NCBI GenBank assembly: GCA_903927615.1 | Contig: CAIYNU010000081.1 | Coordinates: 62,001 to 126,000, forward strand | Direction of reading: 5' to 3' | Source: an uncultured Rhodospirillales bacterium | GTDB taxonomy: Bacteria; Pseudomonadota; Alphaproteobacteria; Azospirillales; Azospirillaceae | Length of the DNA: 64,000 nucleotides | Shown here: positions 26,350 through 34,832 of the stretch, piece after piece | Layout: every line of letters starts with the position of its first letter | Position numbering within the stretch: position 1 is the first letter of the stretch | Notes under the pieces: generated by a model | What the model was told of the DNA's origin: nothing | The model's database searches: none | What the model saw: the letters and a program-made list of their open reading frames with translations, nothing else | Position numbers and translations under genes: made by a program

Positions 26350-26383
26350 GGCGGGCTTTCAGGAGCCCGCCACCATTTTTTTT
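26350..26383 (+). terminator. Intrinsic terminator after cyoABCD
   Basis: A perfect 8-bp GC stem (GGCGGGCT / AGCCCGCC) with loop TTCAGG is followed by ACCA and eight T. It ends the cyo operon, so SCO and cytochrome c downstream need their own promoter or read-through. Confidence 0.9.
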
Positions 26384-26456
26384 GGACAAGTTGACGGTCT
26401 ACAGGGCTGGCGGGAGAAACCCAATACGCCCGATGTTGAACTGTTTGGATTTTTTC

Positions 26457-27077
26457 ATGAAGTTTTTCGATCCCTATAAGATGTTGGGACTGGCCTTTAC
26501 GCTTGTGGTCCTGGTCCTGGCCGCCATCACGCTGAAGTTTGCGTCCTACGGGCCTGATTCGAGTGATTCACACCGTGTCACCCAGGTTCTGGGCGGCCCC
26601 TTTAGCCTCGTCGCGACCGATGGCGCGACGGTTACACCCGCAAGTTGGCCTGGCAAACTGTTGCTGATGACCTTCGGCTACCGGTTTTGTCCCGATGTTT
26701 GCCCGACCAACCTTGGCCGTATCGCCCGCGCGCTTGACCAGCTCGGCGATGACGCCAACCGGATTCAGCCTTTGTTCATTTCGGTCGATCCCGATCGGGA
26801 CACAGTGGCAACGCTCCGCGACTATGTTGCGCTGTTCCATCCGCGCCTGCTCGGTCTGACCGGCACGCCGGCCCAAATTGCCGACGTGACTCGCACCTTC
26901 CGGGTTTATTACAGGAAGGTCGAGGGGGCGACGCCCGATACCTATTCCATGGACCATGACGCCAGTCTCTATATAACCGACGACCACGGCACCCTGATCA
27001 AAGTCTTCAGTCATGACGTCACCGAGGAGCAATTGGCCAATGGCTTAAAGGCGCTATTGGCAAAACTGCACCCCTGA
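26457..27077 (+). CDS. SCO1/SenC-family copper chaperone
   Basis: 206 residues from ATG 26457 (MKFFDPYKMLGL); an in-frame ATG at 26433 is an alternative. One N-terminal membrane anchor (about 8-25), then a thioredoxin-fold domain in the periplasm with the copper-binding CxxxC in FGYRFCPDVCPTNLGRI and the third ligand His in SMDHDASLYI. SCO proteins deliver copper or reduce the CuA site Cys pair of cytochrome oxidase. Here the neighbouring oxidase lacks CuA, so the target may be CuB or another oxidase. Confidence 0.92.
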   Translation: MKFFDPYKMLGLAFTLVVLVLAAITLKFASYGPDSSDSHRVTQVLGGPFSLVATDGATVTPASWPGKLLLMTFGYRFCPDVCPTNLGRIARALDQLGDDANRIQPLFISVDPDRDTVATLRDYVALFHPRLLGLTGTPAQIADVTRTFRVYYRKVEGATPDTYSMDHDASLYITDDHGTLIKVFSHDVTEEQLANGLKALLAKLHP

Positions 27078-27223
27078 TTCGGATCGGATTCAACCGTTAG
27101 TTTTGTCGCGCGCCGCTTCGGGAACTTCGAGTGGGTTGTTTCGGGGCCGGGGAGGGCCAGTCGGCCCGCAAACGGCCGGTGGTGCCGGTACGTGCCAACC
27201 AATGCTTGGGAGTTGCGAGAGGA

Positions 27224-27646
27224 ATGATTTGGGGTGTAAGACCGCTCGGATCAGGCAAGGCGACGAGGAAGCGTTGGGTGCTGGCCCACGCTGTCGCCAT
27301 CGCCGCGGTGGTATGGAACAGTGGCGCGTCGGCCCAAGACGCCGGCAGGGGCGCCCATCTGTTTGAGAAATTCTGCACCGGTTGTCATTACCATCCCGAC
27401 CAGGACAAGCATTGGGTTGGTCCGAGCCTGCACGGTGTGGTCGGCCGGCAATCCGCAGGGTCGACGTTCTGGGCCTATTCGAGTGCCATGAAGCGGTCGA
27501 ATTGGGTCTGGACGGAAGAAAATCTCGACAGGTGGCTAAAAAATCCTCAGGCGATGGTCCCGGGGAACAAGATGGAATTCATTGGCATCAGCGTGCCGGA
27601 ATATCGGGCCGATATCATTGCGTTTCTTAAGGCCGCGTCCAAGTAA
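27224..27646 (+). CDS. Class I c-type cytochrome
   Basis: 140 residues from ATG 27224 behind GAGAGGA. An arginine/lysine-rich n-region and signal peptide (VLAHAVAIAAVVWNSGASAQ) lead into one cytochrome c domain with the heme motif FCTGCHYH and a distal Met ligand near VPGNKMEFIGI. It is exported and attaches one heme c in the periplasm. It is related to the product of 44534-44884 (shared GVVGR and WTE-L). It lies between sco and the heme O synthase gene, fitting a respiratory role. Confidence 0.9.
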   Translation: MIWGVRPLGSGKATRKRWVLAHAVAIAAVVWNSGASAQDAGRGAHLFEKFCTGCHYHPDQDKHWVGPSLHGVVGRQSAGSTFWAYSSAMKRSNWVWTEENLDRWLKNPQAMVPGNKMEFIGISVPEYRADIIAFLKAASK

Positions 27647-27816
27647 CGGTCGAAGTGCCGAGGCGCCGTTCGAGTTCGCTGAACGGTTATGGGTGGTGTG
27701 CGGCGTTGTTTTTGCGGACCGGCGGCGGGGGGGCGAGGCTACCGCTGGACGTGATTTTGGGGTTTGCGAGATGCCGGGGAGCGTCGGCCCGGCCTTCGCT
27801 TCGGAGGATGGAGAAC

Positions 27817-28674
27817 ATGCCAATTCGCTCTTATATCGAGCTGTTCAAGATACGCATTGGCGTCATGATCGCGGTCAGTGCCATCATGGGTTATTGCGCC
27901 GTTGCCCATCATTGCGACGGCGTCCAGATCGCGGTGCTGTCGGTGGCGATGATGCTTGGCTCGGCGGCGGCATCGGTTTTCAATCATTGGTATGATCGCG
28001 ATATCGACCGGGTGATGACCCGGACCAGCCAGCGGCCGTTGGCCCGAGATGCGTTGCGCCGGCCGGAGTGGGTGCTGGCCATCGCCGCGGTTTTGTTGGT
28101 CGCCGGGGTATGGCTGGCCTGGGTGATGTTCAATCGGTTGGTTGCCCTGCACCTGTTCCTCGGCATCTTCTTTTACGCCATCATCTACACGGTGTGGTTG
28201 AAGCGGCGCACGTGGCTGAATATCGTGATCGGCGGCGCCGCCGGTAGCTTTGCCGTGCTGGCCGGGGCGGCGGCGGCCGATCCCGGGCAACTGCTTTTGC
28301 CGTTGCTGCTGGCCACCGTGCTGTTTCTCTGGACTCCCAGTCATTTTTGGGCGCTGGCCATCATGATCAAAGATGACTATGCCCGTGCCGGCTTGCCGAT
28401 GCTGCCGGTGGTGGCCGGCGACGCCCTTACCGCTCGGGTGATTTTCGCCAACAGCCTGTTGATGGTGCTGGTGGCAGCGCTTCCCTGGTGGCTCGGGCAA
28501 CTGGGCGCGATTTATGGCGTGCTGTCGATCCTGCTGGGGCTGGCGCTGCTCTGGTGCAACTTCAAGCTGATCCTGGTTCCGGATCGCGCCTGGGCCCGGC
28601 GCAACTTCTTTGCCTCCATGCAGTATCTGGCGGCCCTGTTCATCGTCGTGCTGCTCGACACCGGTTGGCGCTGA
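27817..28674 (+). CDS. ctaB: Protoheme IX farnesyltransferase (heme O synthase)
   Basis: 285 residues from ATG 27817, with GGAGG about nine bases upstream; ATG 27808 would add three residues. A UbiA-type prenyltransferase with seven to nine membrane helices. Catalytic motif one NHWYDRDIDRVMTRTSQRPL (Asp-rich, binds the farnesyl diphosphate magnesium) and the later heme-binding-type WTPSHFWALAIMIKDDYARAG are both intact. It converts heme B to heme O, needed by cytochrome bo3 encoded just upstream. Also called cyoE. Confidence 0.95.
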   Translation: MPIRSYIELFKIRIGVMIAVSAIMGYCAVAHHCDGVQIAVLSVAMMLGSAAASVFNHWYDRDIDRVMTRTSQRPLARDALRRPEWVLAIAAVLLVAGVWLAWVMFNRLVALHLFLGIFFYAIIYTVWLKRRTWLNIVIGGAAGSFAVLAGAAAADPGQLLLPLLLATVLFLWTPSHFWALAIMIKDDYARAGLPMLPVVAGDALTARVIFANSLLMVLVAALPWWLGQLGAIYGVLSILLGLALLWCNFKLILVPDRAWARRNFFASMQYLAALFIVVLLDTGWR

Positions 28675-28693
28675 GCAGCACGAGCGGATCGCC

Positions 28694-29527
28694 TCACGGT
28701 ACGACGAGTTCCAGGAGGCGACCAGGCCGGTCGGGATCGGGGTAGCCACCGAGGATCGGGTCGTACCGTTCGAACGGCATGTCGCGGACCTTGCCGGTGT
28801 CTTGGCTGCGGACGCGCTCGTAGGCGGTGCCGCCGTCGCGGGTGAGCGCGGTGAGCCGGTCCTCCGGCAGGCCACGGCCGGCAAAGAGCCGTTGCAGGTC
28901 AGTTGCTTCCCAGGGGTGGGCCGCCGGGTGGATCACCATTTTCAAGCCACCGAATTTCGCGGGGTCAAGGACCGTCACCGAGCGGGCCATCTCGGGCAGA
29001 TAATATCGAGCCGTCGCCCAACGGTCGTCTTGAGCCGAGTAGCCAATGATGCTGCCGTTGAAGAACATCATGCCAAAGGTCATCACCGCCGCGGTCCAGT
29101 GCCCGGTGGTCGGCCGTCCGTCGATCAGGTAGTGCAACTCGAACTCGCCGATCGTCCATTCGAGACTGGGCAGGCTTGGCTCCGGCATTTTCGGGAGTTT
29201 GGTGGTCGAGATGAGTTGAAATGCGCTATAACCATGTATGCGGGTGAGCCAACTCAGCAGCAACTCCTGGGGCGAAGGGCTGCCCTGTCCCTGCATGATC
29301 AACACCGAGCCCACGAACTCCTGGTTGTTCGGTCCAAACATGGACACACCGCGGGAACCGTCGGTGGTGCGCCAGTCCTCGGGAGCAAACCATTGAAACA
29401 CAGTGCCCCGATGGGGTTCGAGCACTGGCCGCTGACCCTCAAAAGCGGCTGCGGCCCCAGCGGTGAGGGTAATCAAGAGGGCCGCCGACAATATCAAGCT
29501 GTGCCCCAGTCTGCCATGCACCATCAA
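28694..29527 (-). CDS. Secreted protein of unknown function
   Basis: 277 residues with a clear signal peptide (LILSAALLITLTAGAAAA). The mature part is a single globular-looking domain with alternating hydrophobic residues: VFQWFAPEDWRTTDGSRGVSMF, ELLLSWLTRIHGYSAF, FELHYLIDGRPTTGHWTAAV. No Cys in the mature part and no catalytic motif that I recognise. It is convergent with ctaB with only 19 bases between them and is separated by a long empty region from the gene upstream. Confidence 0.75.
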   Translation of the reverse strand: MMVHGRLGHSLILSAALLITLTAGAAAAFEGQRPVLEPHRGTVFQWFAPEDWRTTDGSRGVSMFGPNNQEFVGSVLIMQGQGSPSPQELLLSWLTRIHGYSAFQLISTTKLPKMPEPSLPSLEWTIGEFELHYLIDGRPTTGHWTAAVMTFGMMFFNGSIIGYSAQDDRWATARYYLPEMARSVTVLDPAKFGGLKMVIHPAAHPWEATDLQRLFAGRGLPEDRLTALTRDGGTAYERVRSQDTGKVRDMPFERYDPILGGYPDPDRPGRLLELVVP

Positions 29528-30208
29528 TATATCCTCCGGCGGTCTGCTTCAATCGTTATCCCATTTTGCGTATAGCATTTCCGGCCCTGAGCTGCAAGCT
29601 TTCGAACTCTCTGAATTTATTAGGAGTAAGGGGCAGTCGGCGCTGTGCCTGTGCCCTACTTTTAAATAAGAATGAACCTGGGGCTGCCGCTTAAACAGAA
29701 TTGATGATTGACGTTACAACGGCAGTTTTTACACACTGATGGGTGAGTTGTGATTTCCTTGGTCATGGCGTTTCATTGCTTTACAGTGAAGGCTAATGGT
29801 TTTGTTCCTTGTGCACACGCACCAGGCCGGAGCACAGTTCATTCGGAACGAAATGGTCTGCCCAGTTTCAGTCAAAATGTTTAATTCGGTCGGTGCGACG
29901 AACTGCCTATCGGCAGGCATCGCTGACCACCAGGATCAGCGTGGACGGCAAGGGCTGTTGGCGCTATTATCCTTCCGTCATAAGGCCGCGGCATTTGATG
30001 AAGGCTAAGGGGGTCTGTGTCAAAGCCCGTAGGAGCGTCGGTTGGGCTACCCGCTTCGAGCCTTGACCGGTGGACTCGGAGCGGTGTGCTGCCGGCTAAA
30101 ACCGACCCAAACACACCAGCTCGTTGTCCCAACCCCATGACCCCGTTCCCACCGCTCGCACGAAGAGAGTTTCGGACGCGCGGATGCGCCCATAGATAGC
30201 GAGGATGG
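29528..30208. other. Intergenic region, no convincing gene
   Basis: About 680 bases between divergent genes. A plus-strand stretch near 29925-29960 reads RISVDGKGCWR, faintly like the integrase core of IS3-family transposases, but the rest of the frame does not fit and stops interrupt the others. I regard it at most as a very decayed remnant. The final 70 bases should include the promoter of the HDAC-family gene. Confidence 0.4.
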
Positions 30209-31147
30209 ATGCCAACACTGTTATTTACCCATCCGGACTGCCTCGATCACGATACTGGAGACCATCATCCGGAATGTCCCGATCGCTTGCGGGCCATCAA
30301 CCGTATTTTGGATCACGGCGATTTTGTGTACCTGCTCCGGGCCGAAGCACCGGAGGCGACCGTTGAGCAACTCCTCCGGGTTCACAGTCGTGCGCATGTC
30401 GAGCGGATTTTTTCGGCGCTCCCACAGGACGAAACCATCGTCGAATTGGATTCCGATACCTTCGTTTCGCGTGGATCCGGCCGTGCGGCGCTTCGAGCGG
30501 CGGGCGCCGTTTGTGCGGCCGTGGACGAAGTGGCCACCCGCCAGTGCCGGAACGCCTTTTGTGCCGTTCGTCCACCGGGTCATCATGCCGAGCGCGAGGC
30601 GGCGATGGGCTTCTGTTTGTTTTCCAATGCGGCGATCGGGGCTTTTCACGCCCGGGACGTGTACGGCTATCAACGGGTGGCGGTGGTCGATTTCGACGTT
30701 CATCACGGCAACGGCACCCAGTCGCTGCTCCTGGACCAACCGGGGATGTTTTACGCCTCGACCCATCAGGCCGATGCCTTTCCCTACACCGGGTTACCCG
30801 AGGAGACGGGACGCCCGGGTGGCGGTGTCGTGGTCAACGTGCCGCTGGCGTCCGGTAGTGGCTCCGACCTGTTCCGCGCAGCCTACGACAACGAGATTTT
30901 GCCGCGCCTGGTAGCCTTCGCGCCGGATTTTCTGATCGTTTCAGCGGGGTTCGATGCTCACGCCGCGGATCCGGTGGCGCATCTCCGGCTTCACGTCAAC
31001 GACTTCGAATGGCTGTCCCGTCGCCTGGTCGCGGTCGCCGGAGAATACGCCGGGAATCGGTTGGTGTCGGTGCTGGAAGGCGGATACGACACCCGGGCGC
31101 TTGCGGCTTGTGTCGCGGCCCATCTTCGCGTGCTGATGGGCGGATAG
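30209..31147 (+). CDS. Histone deacetylase family hydrolase (zinc amidohydrolase)
   Basis: 312 residues. Arginase/deacetylase fold with family motifs: HPECPDRLRAI, the catalytic His pair in AVRPPGHHAE, the zinc site DFDVHHGNG, the later zinc Asp in SAGFDAHAADP, and LEGGYD with the loop Tyr-like GGY. Bacterial members hydrolyse acetylpolyamines, acetoin-utilisation substrates or other amide bonds in the cytoplasm. A second ATG lies four bases upstream in another frame. The hemerythrin gene follows after 37 bases in the same direction, suggesting an operon. Confidence 0.93.
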   Translation: MPTLLFTHPDCLDHDTGDHHPECPDRLRAINRILDHGDFVYLLRAEAPEATVEQLLRVHSRAHVERIFSALPQDETIVELDSDTFVSRGSGRAALRAAGAVCAAVDEVATRQCRNAFCAVRPPGHHAEREAAMGFCLFSNAAIGAFHARDVYGYQRVAVVDFDVHHGNGTQSLLLDQPGMFYASTHQADAFPYTGLPEETGRPGGGVVVNVPLASGSGSDLFRAAYDNEILPRLVAFAPDFLIVSAGFDAHAADPVAHLRLHVNDFEWLSRRLVAVAGEYAGNRLVSVLEGGYDTRALAACVAAHLRVLMGG

Positions 31148-31184
31148 GAACAACGCCGCCACCGGCTTTCAATCGGAGGAACGC

Positions 31185-31631
31185 ATGACCTTCATCGAAT
31201 GGACGAACGACATGTCGGTGGGCCGGGCGACTCTCGACCATCACCATCGGATGATTCTCGACTGTCTGAACCGACTTCACCCTCTTCTCGGGACGACCGG
31301 CCAGGATGACGAGATTCGGAGTGTGTTGGAGACACTGGAGGACTTTGTCCTGGTGCATTTTAGCGAAGAAGAGCGGGTGATGCGCGCCATCGGCTATCCG
31401 GACTGGCGTCAGCACAAACTTCAGCATGACGCGATGTACGATATGGTGTTTGAACTGAAGGTTGAACTCGGCCATGGTCGGGTCCCCGCCGCCGAACGGC
31501 TGTTCACTGGGTTGGGCGACTGGCTGGTCAGGCATATCCTGGGCGAAGACCGGAAATACATGCCCTATCTGGAGTGCGCCGTTCCCGCCGCCGTGGCCGA
31601 GTGGCAACGGGCCAATGGCCGTCCGTACTGA
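31185..31631 (+). CDS. Bacteriohemerythrin
   Basis: 148 residues. All seven di-iron ligands are in place: H21 (in LDHHH), H58 and E62 (in HFSEEE), H77 and H81 (in QHKLQH), H117 and D122 (in HILGED). The opening FIEWTNDMSVG is standard. A GGAGG-like site (CGGAGGA) precedes the ATG. It binds O2 reversibly in the cytoplasm. It follows the deacetylase-family gene closely. Confidence 0.95.
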   Translation: MTFIEWTNDMSVGRATLDHHHRMILDCLNRLHPLLGTTGQDDEIRSVLETLEDFVLVHFSEEERVMRAIGYPDWRQHKLQHDAMYDMVFELKVELGHGRVPAAERLFTGLGDWLVRHILGEDRKYMPYLECAVPAAVAEWQRANGRPY

Positions 31632-32244
31632 CCAACCGGCGCGTCGGCCGGGGAGCCAGGACCCGGTGTGATAGAGGCCGTGCTGAGGTGATGCCATGGT
31701 CCGGTCGGGATGAGAGCACCGTCGGACAGTCCTCGCAAGAGCCGCTAAGGGATGGATGCCATCGCTTGAGGGTCCGCGGTACGAAGACCCGGCGAACCCG
31801 GCGTCACCTGACGCTCGCACGCGGTCGCGTATGGGGTTCCGGCCTTCGCACGACCAACCGTTCGCCCGGGCCATTCCGGCGCAATATATTTACAGAAGCC
31901 ATGTTGCACCAACATCCAAGACCGGCAGTTTTGTTGAAGTGGACAGGCCTTGTGACGGTATCGGCGTTCGATCTACAATGGAACCGCATTCAGTTAGCGC
32001 CAGGAGTTGGTAATATTGATTACAGCAAGCGCGACGTGATGATGCGACGCTCGCCATCCAGGATATTCGATCAACCACTATGTTTCTTAGCCTTTAGCCT
32101 TCGATGTCTCGGTGGGCGGCTGATCTGCCTGTTTCGGAGATCGTTGGTCGGGGACTCCAGGGGGGTAATCACCGGTTACCGACAACGGGGTTCCGGCCTG
32201 CGCCGGACTTAAGGATGGCCTGACGAAAGATCCCGCTTCCACGG
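31632..32244. other. Intergenic region, no gene seen
   Basis: About 610 bases ahead of the hybrid kinase. Frames crossing it are Arg-rich shadows. A GC-rich dyad-like stretch near 32180-32215 (GGGGTTCCGGCCTGCGCCGGAC) resembles the short palindromes scattered in such genomes. The kinase promoter should be here but was not identified. Confidence 0.4.
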
Positions 32245-34791
32245 ATGCCGGTGCATACGAACATGGCAAGATCGTTGATGAAGGTCGGGGCGGGGATGGG
32301 ATTCGATCGCCTGACGTGGCTCCTGGCGTTGGGGCTCGTGCTGACTCAGGCGGCGTTATTGGCTTGGAACCTGGAGCAGGAATATCACCGCACCTTGGAT
32401 GTTGAGTATGCTCGACTCGCCGACGCTGTCCGCATAGCCGACGAAAACATTAGCGGCCGTTTGCGAGCCATCGACCTGCTGTTGCGAGATGTGGCCGCAG
32501 AGCTTGAACAGCGGGGGCCAGCGGCGGTCGGCACCCTGTCTGAATACATGGCCATCCGCGCACGGGCCTTTCCGGAGGCGAGAACGGTCTCCATCGCCAA
32601 TGTCGATGGGATCATCACGGCCACGACCCGACCGGTGCTGTTGGGTCGGGATATCCACCAGCGCCCCTATTTTGCTTCCGTCCGCGATGGGGTTGACCGG
32701 GACCGAACAGTCTTCAGCCCTTTGATCCATTTACGTCCGACTGATATTGATGGCGTCATGGCAATCCGGGCGCTGCCGGGGCCCGAGGGACAATGGGGTG
32801 GCTTGGTCTACGCCTCCATCGACATCAAATTGTTTCACGAACTGCTGGCGTCGCTCCGTCCTGACCATGATCACAGTACCGTTCAACTGGCTGGAATCGA
32901 CGGACGGGTTATCAGCGCCGCGCCAATCCCTGAACGCCTGGTGGGTGTCGATGTCGGCCAGGATGGCGCGTTCGCCCTGCACATGGCGACCGGACAGCGG
33001 TTGACTTTTCACCGAGTCAGTTCTGTGACCGATCACAGGGATCAGATCAGCGCCGTCAGGACGGTTGCGGATGGTGCCTATGTGTTGCTTGCCTTGATGC
33101 CCGTGAGCCAGGCCCTTGTGCCGTGGTGGGCACAGGTGGTCAACCAGGGACTGACCTCTGCATTGTTGTCTATTGCCGTGTTGGCACTGGCTCTATTCGC
33201 GACCCGCAAGAACCGCTCTTTAATCGAAAGCGAGCGTTTTTCCAAGAAAATCGCCGATCATGTGCCAGGGGTTCTAGGATACTGGGATAACGACTTGCGC
33301 TCCCGGTTTTCGAACAAGCATTACTTGGATTGGTTCGGGCGGACACCCGAGCAAATGCGGGGAATTCGGGTTCAGGAACTTTTGGGCGAAGAGGCCTTTG
33401 CCCTGAGTGAACCGTTCATACGCCATGCCCTGGCTGGCGAAGAGCAAGCCTTCGAGCGATCTTTTATCAACGCCGCTGGTGATGTGATCGACATTCTCAT
33501 CAGATATATACCGGACAAGGACGAATGTGGTCGAGTCAAAGGCTTTATTACTCTCGCCACCGATAAAACACCATTTAAACAGGCTGAGTTGCGTCTGAAG
33601 GAGCTAAATGAAGAGTTAATTGTGGCGCGCGATATGGCCGAAGCGGCAAATCACGCCAAGTCGGCATTCCTCGCGATGATGAGCCACGAGTTGCGGACAC
33701 CACTAAATTCTGTTCTTGGTTTTGCCGAACTGATCCGTGATCAGGCCTTTGGGCCGGTGGGTGACCAACAATATATTGAATACGTCAATTACATTCATGC
33801 GGCTGGTCAACATTTGCTTAATCTTCTTAACGATGTTCTTGATTTGTCAAAAATTGAAGCCGGGAAGATGCAGATCACCGCTACGGTGATTCCGTTAGAT
33901 GCGCTGATCATTGATTGTTCGCGAGTTTTTCGATTGCGGGCCGTCAAGCAAGGCTTGACGTTGACGGTCGAGATTGAAGCGAATGATTTTTTGGTCTGGG
34001 CTGATGAACGGGCAATTCGGCAAATTCTTTTTAACCTGTTGTCCAATGCCGTCAAATTCACCGAGCGTGGCGGTGTTCACCTGCAAATGGTGGTGAAACA
34101 GCGCGACGCCGAGGTCGTGACGGTGATCATTAATATTAAAGATACAGGTATCGGCATTTCACCGGAGCAATTACCGCTCCTGTTCCTGCCATTCACACAA
34201 CTTGTGCAAGGCAACGCGCGACGGTTCGAAGGGACCGGCCTCGGCTTGGTCATCACCAAAAGACTGGTTGAAATGGTTGGCGGGACCATCGGCGTTGAAA
34301 GCGAGTTGGGCAAGGGGACGACGTTTCAGCTTCGCCTGCCGTTCCGTATGGGCGCCAAAACGGCGATGCCGGTTCCCGATAATCCCGATCACAAGCTTGC
34401 GGTGGTGATGCGATCTCTCCGGGTTCTGGTCGCTGAAGACAATCCCATCAACCAAATGTTGGTGCGATCCATGCTTCTGAGAGGAGGCCACACCATTGAA
34501 GTCGCCAATAACGGTCGGGTCGCGGTTGACGCCGTGGCGCGCGGGCAGTTCGATTTGGTGTTGATGGACATGCAGATGCCGGAGATGGATGGTGAGGAGG
34601 CCACAAGGGTGATCAGGGCGATGGCGCCGCCAAAAAACCGCATCCCGATCATTGCGTTGACGGCGGATGCGCTGTTGGAGCGCCGACACCATTATCTTGC
34701 CTGCGGTATTAACGATCTGGTGGCGAAACCGGTTGACATGAATACTCTGCTGTCCATCATTGCAACTTACACGGTGGACCGGTCGGGATAA
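32245..34791 (+). CDS. Membrane hybrid sensor histidine kinase (Cache-type sensor, PAS, HisKA, HATPase, receiver)
   Basis: 848 residues. Membrane helix 1 (about 20-42), an extracytoplasmic double-Cache-like sensor (about 45-285; PEARTVSIANVDGIITATTRPVLLGRDIHQRPYF typical), helix 2 (about 300-320), a PAS domain (about 330-450; VPGVLGYWDNDLRSRFSNKHYLDWFGRTPEQM), HisKA with phospho-His H481 in MMSHELRTPLN, HATPase with N box NLLSNAVKF, G1 DTGIGIS and G2 GTGLGLVI, and a C-terminal receiver with acidic pair AEDN, phospho-Asp D775 in LVLMDMQMPEMDG and the Lys of AKPVD. No Hpt domain or partner regulator is next to it. Alternative starts at 32266, 32278 or 32296 differ only at the N-terminus. Confidence 0.94.
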   Translation: MPVHTNMARSLMKVGAGMGFDRLTWLLALGLVLTQAALLAWNLEQEYHRTLDVEYARLADAVRIADENISGRLRAIDLLLRDVAAELEQRGPAAVGTLSEYMAIRARAFPEARTVSIANVDGIITATTRPVLLGRDIHQRPYFASVRDGVDRDRTVFSPLIHLRPTDIDGVMAIRALPGPEGQWGGLVYASIDIKLFHELLASLRPDHDHSTVQLAGIDGRVISAAPIPERLVGVDVGQDGAFALHMATGQRLTFHRVSSVTDHRDQISAVRTVADGAYVLLALMPVSQALVPWWAQVVNQGLTSALLSIAVLALALFATRKNRSLIESERFSKKIADHVPGVLGYWDNDLRSRFSNKHYLDWFGRTPEQMRGIRVQELLGEEAFALSEPFIRHALAGEEQAFERSFINAAGDVIDILIRYIPDKDECGRVKGFITLATDKTPFKQAELRLKELNEELIVARDMAEAANHAKSAFLAMMSHELRTPLNSVLGFAELIRDQAFGPVGDQQYIEYVNYIHAAGQHLLNLLNDVLDLSKIEAGKMQITATVIPLDALIIDCSRVFRLRAVKQGLTLTVEIEANDFLVWADERAIRQILFNLLSNAVKFTERGGVHLQMVVKQRDAEVVTVIINIKDTGIGISPEQLPLLFLPFTQLVQGNARRFEGTGLGLVITKRLVEMVGGTIGVESELGKGTTFQLRLPFRMGAKTAMPVPDNPDHKLAVVMRSLRVLVAEDNPINQMLVRSMLLRGGHTIEVANNGRVAVDAVARGQFDLVLMDMQMPEMDGEEATRVIRAMAPPKNRIPIIALTADALLERRHHYLACGINDLVAKPVDMNTLLSIIATYTVDRSG

Positions 34792-34832
34792 CCCGGCCGG
34801 GTGCTTCCTTGGCGACGGGGCCCTGACGAGCG

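Noticed and set aside
29809-30066. Possible IS3-type transposase remnant (RISVDGKGCWR)
   Set aside because: Only about ten residues resemble the integrase core; the DDE residues and surrounding motifs are missing and no terminal repeats are seen.
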